From the NCBI RefSeq assembly GCF_018294505.1, contig NC_057804.1, positions 249,544,156-249,608,155 on the forward strand: DNA of 64,000 nucleotides, written 5' to 3'. This stretch comes from Triticum aestivum (Eukaryota > Streptophyta > Magnoliopsida > Poales > Poaceae). Below the pieces are notes generated by a model, which was given only the letters and a program-made list of their open reading frames with translations, did not search any database and had not been told where the DNA came from. The translations under genes and the position numbers were made by a program. This document shows, one piece after another, positions 22,651-36,443 of the stretch. The first letter of the stretch is position 1. Each line of letters begins with the position of its first letter.

Positions 22651-23565
22651 TTGTTACTGGCAGTAGTGATATGCCCATCCACGCCATTACGGGGCCACCA
22701 TATATAAGTTGATTTATGGACCACACAAAGATCATCTAGCATTTAGGTGATATCCATCCAAGTTTGTGTTATTAGCATTTATTGTTTTTTGTCAAAAAAA
22801 AAGTTTATCTTTGCCTTGGTCTGCAATATTGTTTATGCAGGACAATTGTTCATTGCATGTGCGATTATCGTGTCATGGATGTATAGCCCGTGCCACCATT
22901 ATCATGCGCTAGCATCTGACTGTGCCATGATGCTTGAGGAATATATATTCAAACCTCTATTTCTACGGCCCGATTTAAATCAACATGATGTGGTTAACGC
23001 GCCCATCCGCACCGGCTTACAATGTCGCGGCCGACTCATCTGTCCGAGCCACCTCTGATGCTGTGGTCATCTTTGTAATCCGTCTCTCGCGGCCTGGTCT
23101 ACATCAACACACCAGCCGCACATGTCTCCATAATTTATTTATTGAGTATGAGAAAATCATAGTTTGGGTAGCCCGGTTTTCTTTCAATAAAATGGAGGCA
23201 AATTATCATATACTATCAACCGCCGTCTGCACTGGGCGGCTCAATGGGCAGGTGCACAAGTCGCCACCCCTATAGTTTGGTTAATTTCAAATCGCCAGTT
23301 GGAAGGAACCATTGGCCGAGTTGCTAGAATGGCTCATACCGGATCATTTATAACCCATCATAGTCACCTCAACCTTCTGTGGATTTACATTGTGCTATCA
23401 ACACCAATGATATACAACTTATACCGGTTATATCACGGTCAAATATGAAGAATATCGAGGCAACTCCTCGAGTCACCTTGAGACTCGGGGGCTACGATGA
23501 CATGACTCAGCAAATCTTGCCAGTTTCAGCAAAATTAAAAACCCCAGGACGATGTAGGGAAAGAT

Positions 23566-26500
23566 TGTCAGGACCCCGACTCAATGCCACATCGATCTAG
23601 CATGTAACACCTCATATCACTTTGCGGCCTCACGCACGGTATCACCACGGGTGTCGCCTTACCTTTGCCTGGGACTGTTTGCGCCATTTGGCACACGTAT
23701 ATGATAGTGTCACTAGCATCCATATGATAAGGAGCCCGGGCTGACATGGCTAGTCGTAAACCCAAAGTGGCACAAACTTACAGGGACAGGCATCCATGAC
23801 CCAGCATCGAATGTGTCGGTCATCAGCGAGTGAATCCAGGTTGTAGCACTGGGCTAGCAGGACTCCGGTAAACCGGGCTATAGCAGGCTAGCAAGACTCC
23901 GGTAGACACCGCGTGACATTTCCCCGAAGGGACAGACATAGGAACGAAGAAGGACACATGCCGGCCAGCCTAAGTGTTCCGGAGCAGTAGCAAGCTACCA
24001 AGGCTCGGTGGAAGCACTAGGAGACATTTCCCGGTAAGAGAGGCTACCAAGGATAAACAACTAGATAGTCAGATGCCACACATACCAAGCATTTCAATAA
24101 CATTCACACAATATGCTCGATATGTGTAAATACAACATGGCATCACAACATGACTCTACAACTCAAGTATTTTATTCAATAGGCTCCGAGGAGCGAGATA
24201 TTACAAACATGGGTCTCATGACCCAACATTCAGAGCACACAAGTCAAGCACAAGCGGAAGCTTAGCATGTCTGAGTAGAGACATCTAAAAATGAAAAAGG
24301 CTGAGAAGCCTGACTATCTACCAGATCCTGCCGAGGGCACAAGATCGTAGCTGAGGTAAAAAGCTAAACGTCGAAGTCCACGCGGAACTACTAGCGAGAC
24401 TGAAGTCTCTCTACAAAAACACAAATTAAGCAACATGAGTACAAATGTACCCAACAAGACTTACATCAGATCTAACTACATATGCATCATTATCAACAAG
24501 GGGATGGTGGGGTTTAACTGCAGCAAGCCAGCTTTGACTCAGTGGCTAACCTGAACTACGACTGCAAGTAACTCTTTTGAGGTGGCGCACACGAGTCCAC
24601 ATATTCACCATATCAATACACCACTATGGATCCGCTCCAGTCTCCCTACGAGAACGCCATCCATAGCACTCACGCTTATCTTGCTCATTTTAGAGTATCC
24701 ACTTCCACTTGTCTATGAACTGTATAGGCAACCCAGAAGTCCTTTACCGCGGACACGGCTATTCGAATAGATAATGTTAACCCTGCAGGGGTGTACTTCA
24801 TCACACACGCTCTCACCACTTACCGACGTTTACACGACATGTACTCGGCAACCTTCAAGCGGAAGCCCAGTGTGGGTGTCGGCCACGACCTGACTAACCA
24901 CACAAGTCTCTCGTCCAGGTTTATCGCCTATTCGAGTTCCATCCGTAAGGAGATCCGGCCAGGGTGTCGCTCACGGCCCCAAATGATGTGTGCAGGGTTC
25001 CCAAGCCCACCATCCGGGTGCCACTTGGTACACCGGGCCACTGTGCCTAGTCTGTCCCAAGCCCACCTGTACCGGGTGCCACTTGGTAGACTACTAACAC
25101 TACCTACAAACACCAGAAACTAGTTGCAACTCCTGGACAGAGATCATGTTGATTAATAAGTCGAGAGAGTCAATTAAGGATCCCAATGTGTGGTAGTAGC
25201 TGTTCATGGATCACAAACACAGAACTCAGTTCCTGAGGACGGCTGCAATGAGACAACCCACCATGTACTCCTACATGGCCTCTCACCGCTACCTTTACCA
25301 AATCGTGTTCACACACTTAGCTCTCAACAGTAGGACATGTTCAACACATTGCAATTCATCCCCGATGAATCAGACCTGACTCAACTCTGAGCAATAGCAG
25401 GCATGACAAACAAACATGAATGAGCAGGCACATCAGGGCTCAAACAACTCCTACTCATGCTAGTGGGTTTCATCTATTTACTGTGGCAATGACAAGTCAT
25501 GCAGAGGATAAAGGGGTTCAGCTACCGCAACAAGTAACAAATGAATCGTTGTTGTCCTAATGCAGTAAAAGAGAGCAGGAGTGAGAGAGTGGGATTGTAT
25601 CGGAATGAACAAGGGGGTTTTGCTTGCCTGGCACTTCTGAAGATAGTATAGCTCTTCATCGGTGTAATCGATCTCATCGTCGGAACACGTCTACTCAGAG
25701 GGGACAATTACCGGCAACAGAGAAGGAAACACAATCAATGCAATGCACAATATGATGCATGATCATGACATGTCAATATGTTGTGTGTTTGGCTAATGCA
25801 ACTAAAAACAGATTTAAATGAAGTTGGTTTGAACCAAGGGATCAAATTCAAAGTCCATATGTGCTTACTTAAATGCTAATATATGATTTGGGCTAAAACA
25901 GCAGCTATAAGTTGTTCTAACATGCATGAAAATGGTACAGATGGATATATTGGATTTTTCAGATCATTTTTCATATATAAATTATTTCATTTGGAGTTAT
26001 GGTTGAATTCCTATGATTTCTAGAAGTTTATACTATTTTCTGGAATTTCCTGAATTAAATGAATCCAGAAAATGAGTTATAGCGTCAGCACTACGTCACT
26101 GTGACGTCAGCAGGTCAACTGACCCGGTCCAGGTCAAACCTGACCAGTGGGGTCCACACGTCAGTGTCTCAGGCTGGTATGTGTCGCTGACATGCGGGCC
26201 CAGTCAACGGCCACGTCAGCTTGGTCAAAGCTGACGCGTGGGCCCATTGAGGTTAATTAAAACTAAACAGAAATTAAGCTATGTTTAGTTAGACAGTGGG
26301 GCCTAGCTGTCAGTGACTCTAGGGGTTAACTAATCGGTGGTTAGAGCTAATTAAGCCTGGGCCACGTCATCTAACCTAGCGACTAATCGCCGGCGGTAGG
26401 CAGACGCGGCGGCGCTCCTTGTCTGGCCATCTCTGGCGTCGGCTGGACGAGCAGCTGGGCATGCTAGAAAGCCCGCGATGCAGCGCATCCAGTGATGGCC

Positions 26501-27761
26501 GCAGTGTGTGCTGGGGCAGCGTGTAGCGGCGGTGGTGACAAGCCGGGCGGCTGCCGGAGCTACGCTGCACGGGCACGAGGGCTGCAAGGCATTAGCCAGA
26601 AAGCAGAGGGGCGCATCGGGATCCTGGGGACTGGGCGAGCGCGCGGGAACTACTGAAGTGAGCGGAAGAGCTCCGAGGTGCGAGCTTCGCCGGCAATGGC
26701 GATGGCCGGAGCTTGGTGCTTGCAGGGACGACGGCTACGGCACGGGAACAAGCAGGAGAGGAGGGGGAAAACGAAGGAGTCCTCACAGCGGAGTCGTTGA
26801 GCAGCTCGGACGGCTCGGGGAGGCCCTCTTTGGCGCGAATCGACGGCGGGGATCCACGGTTGCTGCCAAGGAAGACGATGAAGCTGACGGCGATGCAGTG
26901 CACCCCGGGCTTCTGATCTTGAGTGCGCAGATGAGGACGAGCTTCTCTCAGCAGCTGGACATGGGGCGAGGCCTAGGGTGCACGGTGGCTACGTCGGCGA
27001 GCAGCGGCGCTCTCAGGTGCGCTCGGTGGCGTGAGGAAAAAAGGGCAGAGGAGGGGGAAGGGTCCAGGGAGAGTGAGAGAGGTCTAGGGGTCAGGGCGTT
27101 GTACGTGGCGTCGTCGGCCGTGTCGGGGAGGAGCCAGGCAGGCAGGGATGGAGGAGGTGGCCGCACGGCGGTGTGCACGCGTTGGGCACGCGCCCATCCT
27201 CCTGGCAAGGAGGAAGACGACAGGGTGCCAGGCGGTGATGGGATGGGACGAAACAGGAGTTGGGCCGGTGCGGCTGCAGGTAGGTGGCCCAGGTAGTTTC
27301 CTTTCTCTCTCGCACCCTTTTATCTCTTTCTGTTTTCTATTTTTCTGTAGTTGTTTGGGCTTTATTAACAATACAAGAGCACTTCTAAAAATCCTGAAAA
27401 TAATTGTGGGCACCTTCTGAAATATATGCAACAGCCCACATTTAGTTTCAGAATTATTTGAGCATTTAAATTATTTATAGCATTCAAATGCCCAAATTCA
27501 AATAATTTATGAGTTAATTCAAAAATCCATAAATGGCCAAGAAATATGCTCATCATTTTTGGTAGAGGTTTTCACCTTTATCAAAAATCATGAACATTTC
27601 CAAAGGCATTTTGGATTCATTGAAGATTATTTTAGGTTGAACCTATTTGATTTGATCTGGTGCTAGGGTTTGAACAATCCCCATTTCAGGTTTAAATGAA
27701 ATTTAAACATGATGCAGCAACCAAGCTAGTCCAAGTGCATTGCAAGGCTAGGGACGTGACA
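23566..27761 (-). mobile_element. S-family solo LTR (4196 bp)
   Basis: From TGTCAGGACCCCGACTC at 23566 to GGACGTGACA at 27761, flanked by a perfect AAGAT duplication (23561-23565 and 27762-27766). No primer site or interior is present, so it is a solo LTR left by recombination between two LTRs. It has an AT-rich outer part, a GC-rich block (26.1-27.3 kb) and a CT-rich stretch near 27.30 kb. It interrupts element C. Confidence 0.92.
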
Positions 27762-27799
27762 AAGATAACCCGGTCCTGGAAGCTACTGTTATATTGATG

Positions 27800-28225
27800 A
27801 AAAATTTAGAGGACGTTAGAAAATTTCCGGCTTAGAAAGTATATGACAGTTACATAATATTGGCTCAGTGAAGAAGTTCTGGGTCATCAGAAAGGATTCT
27901 GGTTTAAAATCCGGTTCAAGGGAAATCTGTCTCCCACAAAGCTCTAAAGCTCTCAAATCCGGTTTAAGAATTTTTGGTTCAAAAAGAATTAAAATCTCGC
28001 AAGTTCGAGTTTAAAGGCTGTCAGAAATATTCCGGCTCACAATGATACTTCCGGTTTATAGTCCGGTTTAAGGAAAATCCTGTCTCCCACACAGCGCTGA
28101 AGCCCTTAGTATCTGGTTCAAATCCGATTTAAGAGGAAACTATCTCTTGCAAAGCTTTGACGCTCTCAATATCTGGTTCAAAATCCCAGTTTAAGAAGAA
28201 TTTATCTCTTGCAAAAAGTTAAAGG
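27800..28225. repeat. degenerate repeats of about 70 bp
   Basis: Recurring word order: CCGGTTTAAG, then AAATCTGTCTCCCAC or a variant, then AAAGCTCTGAAGCTCTC, then ATCTGGTTC. It is seen starting near 27915, 28065, 28125 and 28190 with substitutions and small gaps. Confidence 0.65.
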
Positions 28226-28362
28226 TTGCCGAAGAGGACCTGCTGCCATGATGCGCGGTTCAAACATGGGTATCCTGCCTTATTGGCTTATCATATTATT
28301 GATCATGTGGGGGCTTCTGTCATAAAGCGGAGTTCTTTTTACCCATTGATCCGGCTTATAAA

Positions 28363-28365
<3 letters not shown>

Positions 28366-28401
<36 letters not shown>
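28366..28401. repeat. (AT)n microsatellite
   Basis: About 18 uninterrupted AT dinucleotides within element C's interior. Confidence 0.97.
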
Positions 28402-28402
<1 letters not shown>

Positions 28403-28404
<2 letters not shown>

Positions 28405-28540
28405 CACTTGGGGGCTTGGTTGTATTCAAACCATAGCTACACCTCTTGATGAGCGTAAGGCCACCATGGAAATCACTTGGGGGCTTGGTCGTATTTGAAC
28501 CATAGCGACACCTCTTAATCGACGTAAGGCCAAAAGAAAA
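28403..28540. repeat. 69-bp tandem duplication with CTTGGGGGCTT start
   Basis: Two adjacent copies (28403-28471 and 28472-28540). Both begin ATCACTTGGGGGCTTGGT and include CACCTCTT.A and GTAAGGCCA at the same offsets. A third partial start (ATTACTTAGGGGCC) follows. Confidence 0.85.
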
Positions 28541-29317
28541 TTACTTAGGGGCCAAAGAGAGTGTTGCAAAAGCACAACTCAAACATAGGCACCCCTTGAG
28601 CACAGCTCAAAATGTTGCTTGGGGATTCTTCGCTATCACAATGAACAAAGAATCTACACTTGCAATAGGCTATCAAGCCACGGTTGGAATCCTGGTGTAT
28701 ACACCTAAAATCCTGGGTTAACCTGCCTTCATTAAGTAAGTCACTCTGTCTAGGTTAACCTGGTATGACCTGCCAACTTGAGAAGTCAATCTGATAAGAC
28801 CCTGAACTTGTCAATGATAAACCGGCGATTGGTTAAGGATTGAGGACCATCTTAAAAGGCTTTGTAAAATGGTTTAACTCAGTGGCCTGGCAGCCCATGA
28901 AAAGCCTCGAATTTGGGCCTCGTAGCCCTTGAAAAGCCTCGACTACAAGTTTTTTCGTTTTTCTTTATTCGTCCAAGTTTTTTCTCCCTTTATAAAGGTT
29001 TTGAGTTAAACTGGCGTCCAAATGACCCGGCCTGACCATGAGTCATTAATATAAACCGGTGTTAATCAAACCGGCCTGGTGTTAACTATATGTCGCCAGG
29101 GTGATCATTCGGTGTTTATCATAACCCGGCATGACTTACTATATACCAGTATAGCATGGTGTGAGATATTAACACTCAAGATTTGGGTTATCACCCTTAC
29201 TACAAAAGTTGGTAAACCAACGATGTGATTCAATGCCACAGGTATGATATATTTCATATTTGATTATTCTTAAGTGCAGCCTTGGTTATAAACCCGGGTT
29301 ATATGTTGGGCATTATG

Positions 29318-32300
29318 TGTAACGCCCACGATGCGGCTATATCTCTCACGTGTCAAGGCACGACTTAGAGGCATAACCGCATTGTAGGTTTTGTCGCTAG
29401 AAGGGTCATCTTCACACAATCCCATGTAATGAACAAGAATGGGATAAAGAGAGTAGGCTTACAATCGCCACTTCACACAAAACATAAATAAATTCATACA
29501 TCATTCAAAATACACACATAGACTGGCTACGGTCAAATCCAAATGAAAAGAAGATAACCCCAAATGATAGATCCCCGGTCATCCCAACTGGGCTCCACTA
29601 CTAATCATCAGGAAAACATAGTAACGATCAAGGTCCTCGTCGAACTCCCACTTGAGCTCGGTTGTGGCACTTGCACTGGTATCCTCGGCACCTGCAACTG
29701 TTTTGGTAGAATTTCTGAGTCACGAGGACTCATCAATCTCACACCCGTGAGATCAGGACTATTTAAGCTCGTGGGTAGGAAAGGGGTAAGGTGGTGGAGC
29801 TGCAGCAAGCACTAAGCATATATGATGGCTAACATACACAAGTCAGAGCGAGAAGAGAAGCAACGCATCGGTCGAGAAGCTAGAAGTGATCAAGAAGTGA
29901 TCCTGAAACTGCTTACGTTCATATCTAACCCAAAACCGTGTTCACTTCCCAGACTTCGCCGATAAGAGACCATCACGGTTACACACGCGGTTGATGCATT
30001 TTAATTAAGTCAAGTGTCAAGTTCTCTATAACCGGACATTAACAAATTCCCATCTTCCACATAACCGCGGGCACGGCTCTCGAAAGTTTAAACCCTGCAG
30101 GGGTGTCCCAACTTATCCCATCACAAGCTCTCACGGTCAACGAAGGATATTCCTTCTCCCGGGAAGACCCGATCAGTCTTGGAATCCCGGTTTACATGAC
30201 AATTCGACAATGGTAAAACAAGACCAGAAAAGCCGCCCGATGTGCTGACAAATCCCGATAGGAGCTGCACATATCTCGTTCTCAGGGCACAAAGGAAGAG
30301 ACAAGCTACGAGTAAAACTAGCCCTCAAGTTTCCCCGAGGTGGCCCCGCAGGCTGCTCAGTTCAGACCAACACTCAAAGGAGCACTGGCCCGGGGGGTTA
30401 AATAAAGATGACCCTCGGGCTCCGAAAACCCAAGGGAAAAAGGATTAGGTAGGCAAATGGTAAAACCAAGGTTGGGCCTTGCTGGAGGAGTTTTATTCAA
30501 AGCGAACTGTCAAGGGGGTCCCATAAATCACCCAACCGTGTAAGGAACGCAAAATCAAGGAACATAACACCAGTATGACGGAAACTAAGGTGGCAAGAGT
30601 GGACCAAAACACCAGGCATAAGGACGAGCCTTCAACCCTTTACAAAGTATATAGGTGCATTAATTAAATAAGAGATATTGTGATATCCCAACATAATCCT
30701 GTCCATCATGGAGCAATCTTCAACTTCACCTGCAACTAACAACGCTATAAGAGGGGCTGAGCAAAGCGGTGACATAGCCAAACAATGGTTTGCTGGGAAA
30801 GGATGGTTAGAGGGTTGATATGGCAATATGGGAGGCATGATAAACAAGTGGTAGGTAGCGCAAACATAGCAATAGAGCGAACAACTACCAAAGCAAAGAT
30901 AGAAGTGATATCGAGGGTATGGTCATCTTGCCTAAGATCCCGCAAGGAAGAAGAACGAGTCCATGAAGAAGACAAACGAACGTAATCGAATGAATCCTCA
31001 CAACTCCGGAATGAAACCGGAGCTAACGAGAGAAGCAAACCGGAAAGAAGAAAACAACATGGTAAACACACAAGCATAATCATGGCATGATGCACAATCA
31101 AGTATGATGCATGTCCGGTTTAATGAGGCATGGCAAGCTGAAGCAAACAACACTACAATTTAAGTGGAGCTCAATATGCAATGAGTTGCATATTGACGAA
31201 ACACCACATTCGAGTTATTTAGTACGCTCTCGTTTAGGCTACCCAACAATATTAAATTGTTGTTAAAAATGGCAAGAGGTGAAGCATAAGAAAACTACCT
31301 ATCTAGGCAAGTTTAAATGAGGCCAGAAACAACAAACAACAATTGCAGAAAATCCTCATGTCCATATTTCGAATTTGGTACTGTTCTGCACTAAACCATA
31401 TTTTAATGTTGTTAACCAGTAAAACAAAGTGCACCAAGTTAATCTATACATTTTTTCCACCCCATTTACATATAAAGTTTATTAAAATTGGAGCTACGGT
31501 TATTTAGTTATGAAATAAAGCATTTTAGCATGTTATTTAAGCAAAATAAAGCAAACAACAATTTAAACATTTTAAACAGGGATGCAAGTTGCATATTATG
31601 AAACTAGATGAAATTCTAAGCATTTTACATATATGAAGTTTTAACATATGGTGCATGGTTATCTAGTTATTAAATGCATCAACAGCAAGGGTTTTTCTAC
31701 AAATCTACAAATCCTGGGATAATGACTAAAATCGCAGAGACTGGAAAAAAAAGTCCATGGACCGAAACAAAACTGAACTGGGCTGGGGAAGCTACTCACA
31801 TCGGGCCTTGGCTGAAGCAGGCCAGCTGGGCTGGTTGGATCGAACGAGGGGAGGGGCGCGATCAATGCTCGAACGACTCGAGGCAGAGTCACGGGCATCC
31901 TCCTCCTACTCGATGCAGAAGCAGAGGAAGAAGGCACGGCGGCTCCAGGGACTTGGCGGGGCTCCATGAAGAAGATGGTGGCGGAGGCCGATCTGGATGA
32001 GGGGAGGTGGATCCCGAGGAGGGATTGGCCAGCGGTTCGATACAGGGATGTGGTGAACGCGGTCGTTCCCTCCCTCGATGGAAGTAGAGGATGCAGCACT
32101 AGGGGCTTGAAGACGAGGCAGTGGAACTTGGTGCGGCGCAAGGTTAGGCGGCGAGGTGCAGACGAGGAAGGCCAGGCGGCGCAGGGCAGCCGCAGATCTG
32201 GTCGGCGACGGGGTCAAGGAAGCTTCGGGCGGCGGCGGTTCCCTACTGTGGCAAGTCAGAGAGAGAGACACAAGAGAAAGAGCAGGGGAAGACGAACATC

Positions 32301-33082
32301 AGGAGATAGAAGGGAAGCAGGGCGCGAGGAGCTGGCCTGATCCGGCGGCGCTGCTCCGGCGAGGCCGTCGACGGGTGGTGGCGCTCGGGGGCGAGGTGAG
32401 GAGGCATTTGCCTCTGCGGGAGGATGCGGGGGGCAAGGCTGGGGCGCTGGGAGCCTCCTGGGCCGTTGGATCAGAGATCTGGCAGTCTAGATCGAGTGGA
32501 AGGTGGCCGTGGTGGTTGGTGGAGTGGATCCGAGCGAGGCAGGGGATCGGGTAGGCGCGGATTTCAAGGGGAGAGCAGTCGGGTGGCGGCGCAACTCGGG
32601 ATTGGGTGGCTGGATGGGACAGGATCCTAGTTTCTAGGGTTGTTGGCTATATATAGCAAACCAGCTAGGTTTGGGGTTATCGGTCCCTCCAATCATAATC
32701 GGAAGGCCCAAAATAAATAGGTTAGGGAGTCTAATTAATAAAACGAAGATATCTTAGGGATACTTGGAGATTATCCGGGCCCATCGGTCATGACCGTGCG
32801 GTTCGGGTTGGGGGAAGTTTTCGGACACAAGCGAGGGGTCGATGCACTGTGCAAAGAGACACCGGTTTAGGCAAGAGGGAAAACGAAGAACAAGGTTGGT
32901 CTCGGAACGGTCAACAAAAGAAAGGGGGGGACACGGCAACTACGAACGACTACGAGTTTTATGAAAATATGCAGATGCAATGCCCATGATGCTAAGAGAT
33001 GAGATGCTACAAACAAATAAATACATACGATGATAACGAAAAACAAGGAAGGCGTCTGAAGCGTTAGTCTCGGGGCGTCACA
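29318..33082 (-). repeat. 3' LTR of the LARD
   Basis: On the - strand it begins TGTGACGCCCCGAGAC at 33082 and ends GGGCGTTACA at 29318. TATATATA at 32648-32655 marks the likely promoter, followed in the sense direction by a GC-rich leader-like block (about 31.8-32.6 kb). Confidence 0.92.
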
Positions 33083-36000
33083 ACACTCCTCCACATAGAA
33101 GAGATCTCGTCCCGAGATCTAGGATGGCACCAGAGAGAAACGGAAGAGGAAGAGAAGAGGTAAAGCTAAGTTTATTCTTCGACAAATTAGTGAAATCAAA
33201 GAACCTTGAGAGGTTGAAACGTTGAAAGAAAGAACACAACGGAGTTGAACACAATCGAGAGCACTGCGGTAGAAAATAGAAACAAGGAACACCATGTGAA
33301 CCTTGTAGGTTGCAAAGCTATGAATGACGAGTACAAAGGACAAGAAGGAATTGTAACCACTCTGATTGAAACAAGATAAACAAGGAACAAGGAAGATCAA
33401 ATTCGGATAGCACTCCGATTGAAAAGAGATGCAAGACTTGATAATATGAAAAGAACACGATCCCCAATTCGAGATGATGAGTGAAGAGAGAAACATCACA
33501 ATGCCTTCGGAAGAAATAATACAAGATAGATCATTGGAATAACAGAATGGAGAATAAAATGCCAACTTCTGCCACAAATGAGCTTGGAAAGCACCCTTCC
33601 AAGAAGGTTATGACGGAGTTGTTGGAAAACCAACAACGAAACGAATAAGCTTGTAGTGGGCTTATGGAAAACTTCTCAAAATTGAGGTGAAATTCTGCCA
33701 CTACGGAAACAAAAAATATAATTCATAACACCAAGGAGATGAAAAACTTCTTCCACCAAGATCATAGAGAGATAACTTGGACCATTGATAATCACCACAA
33801 TATCAACATTCCTTATGGAAGGCTTTTGGTGAAATATGACACAAGATAACTCCAACGAAGAGATTAATGGATTTAAAATACTTCATTCTTGACAACATGT
33901 GAAACGCGAAACATGAATGGAGATTGTCAAGAATGGTATAACACCACCTCAAAAGATAAGGTAGGAGAATTGCACTTTGGAATGCAAGATGAAGAATGCT
34001 AGAACGCCTCAAAACAAAACATGTGTTGAGCACCATGTTTAATTTTGAGTATAGCCTGGCGGATCATAACCTCGAGAGAAATCTTGAAGTACAGATGAAG
34101 AATGAAAGGAATCATTGACGAACCATCATGTAGAGCCTCCATGAAGAACTCCGGTAATAAAAGGATGATAAAAATAAAGAGAAGTTGACAACACAGGGTG
34201 AAGCCTTGCTATGATTTAGATGGAGCTTCGCGACGAGATAATGCGAAAAACTTGGAACTCCGAAAAAGAAAAGATGAAGCATCTCGAACCGAGAAAAATG
34301 ACATGATGAACAACTCTGGAAAGAATAAACTAGATTACTTGGATGAAACAATAATAAGAATTATGTTATGCGTATCCTTCACCAATTTAAATTGATGACA
34401 AGCAACAGATTTGGCATACTACTTATTCCTATAGAAAGGATTAAGAGAGATATAGCGGAAACTTGAGAAGGTATTGATGGAACCACCGGTGGGATTAAAA
34501 CAACGAATAATTTGATATGATAATGAAGGAAGTGAAATCTTGAACGAACCACCGTAAGAATTGAAAATGAATGTAGCAAAGGCACAATTCACCGGGAAGA
34601 ATTGGAAAACAAATGAAGATACTTGCGGGGATTTAGATACCTGAGAATGAAGAGATCATGAAATGATTAGAGGATATTTGAACGATTCACCGATAAGATT
34701 TGGAGAACGATAGCTACACGCTGAGAATGGAGAATTATGGCATGAAGCTAGAACCATGAATCTTGAAGAGAATGGAGCAAGATGTAAGAGAAATCCTTCT
34801 TCAGTCTTCTGTGTTGAGAATGACGATGAGAAACACCACCATGAATTGTTGAGATACTCCGGGAGAATGAAAAACAAAGAGATTGAGACAACAATGAAAA
34901 ATAATTTGAAATCGATCTTGGAAAACATCTGACTGATGAAATTTATTCTTACATCAAACTTCAAAATGAATTTGGGAATGGCTCCAGAAAAAATTCGAGG
35001 AGTCAGATAAGATCCTGGAAAAAGACCTGCGGGTTAGGGGCCACTCAAGAGAAACACCGTTGAAATGATTTCACACAGAGATTGCAAGGGTTGAATAAAA
35101 TGACTTGAATGAGATAATAATCTCGAAATAGCTTGAACGGATGATAATGGAGACACAAATCTTCTGAGATATCCTCGGCACTTCGTATATGAAGAGAGAG
35201 AGGTGAACGATTATGAGATGCACCGGCATGGGATAGCATTTGAACGAGGAAAATGATGTGATCAACACCGAAAGCTTGAGTTAAATCCACCGGAAAAGAA
35301 TACAAGAATGAAGAATGATGAACTTGAAGCTCCGTTAGTATCTTCCTGAGAATCACCGGATAAGAGCATTGACGGAAAAAGAATGGAGAGACTTCCCATC
35401 AATAAAAAGTATACTTGATTAAGAAATCTGAGTCCTTGAAGAAAAGGGTGGGAGGGCGGGAAAACAAAGGCGACTTGGGGCAGATGGAATGGATACCGTT
35501 GAGAGCACATAGAATTGATCTTGCGGATGTTGAAATGGTCGTATCCACTTGAAGAGAAGCACGCCGGTTGGAAAAGAATTAACATGAAAACCCAATGATC
35601 AAGAAGGATTAGCACTCCCATAGAAATATGAGAACACCATTTAGGGAAGGTATGGATCAACACTTGACTTCGAAGCAACTTGAATACCACAAATAAAAAA
35701 GGATTTGGCTTCGAGAATAAGCCGGAAACAAACATATGATAGATCCCATATCATATCATGTGTCTGTTGGAAAGATATCCTATGATATACTTGAATTCCC
35801 ACTAATAAACTCCCGAAACTTTCTGGTTATGCAATCTGGTGTTGGGGATATAGGGGAAGCAATAAATATATCACCCAATCTAACAATACCTACATCCAAG
35901 CTGTATCCATCCATCAACACATAACGAAGAAAACTCTGGAAATCGTGTACCTCAACCTTCGAAAAGCATCCGTTATGTGAGCTATGGCAATACTCCCGAA

Positions 36001-36443
36001 CTCCCCAGTACTGGGTGGCCTCGAGGTTATTTCACCAACAACTGCATAAAAGAGATTTTCGATGTCGGCGAAACTCAGGTATTCCAGCTGCAACGATAAA
36101 ATTGTGACAACAACACCTCGGAGCTCAATTCCCCGGGACACTACCACAACCCCTAAATGTCAGGAGGCACCAAGAACAATGTTCTCGTCACAAGAATATC
36201 GGAACGATCCCAAGATACCCACGTGATCCTAAATTTTTTTAGTGAAATTTGAGGAGAAGAAAGTCAAAACATCTACATCAGGAGACCTCACCAGAGCGGC
36301 GAAGGAACTGAGGAGTAAAAAGAATCCTACTCTCCGATATATATAATCCTAAGACTCAAAACATTTTTGTTATAGACTCAACAACGCCAGCGATTCGATC
36401 AAGCAGGGGGCTCCTAAGTCGGGGATGGCTCTGATTACCAACT
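33083..36443 (-). other. noncoding interior of the LARD
   Basis: A purine-rich stretch (TGTGGAGGAGTGT on the - strand, 33083-33095) abuts the 3' LTR and is the polypurine tract. No gag or pol motif is found on either strand, and the longest open frames look like random Phe/Leu/Ser-rich translations. Between about 34.4 and 35.4 kb the + strand repeats a loose CACCGG..AAGA word at 40-100 base intervals. Such interiors are described as conserved and structured in LARDs. Confidence 0.8.
36427..36440 (-). other. primer-binding site of the LARD, initiator tRNA-Met type with one extra base
   Basis: On the - strand TGGTAATCAGAGCC lies three bases after the 5' LTR end. The usual initiator-Met site is TGGTATCAGAGCC, so an A is inserted after position five. 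This could be a decayed site or a family variant. Confidence 0.75.

Larger units (their letters stand above)
27762..29317 (+). other. element C interior, second segment
   Basis: Continues element C after the S insertion. It is made of about four degenerate units of roughly 70 bases (27.80-28.22 kb), an AT microsatellite and a 69-bp tandem duplication. From about 28541 to 29317 I see only short ACCGG/CCGGC-containing stretches similar to other parts of the interior, and no gene. Confidence 0.7.

Noticed and set aside
22264..22735. Overlapping open frames on both strands in the element C leader
   Set aside because: Produced by the periodic repeat array; translations are the same short phrase repeated with drift.
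26508..27296. Open frame of 262 codons on the + strand in the S LTR
   Set aside because: Same GC-rich block; start, frame and residues are not conserved with the copy at 49630.
35262..35735. Open frame of 157 codons in the LARD interior
   Set aside because: Phe/Leu/Ser-rich translation of AT-rich DNA without recognisable motif; it looks random.
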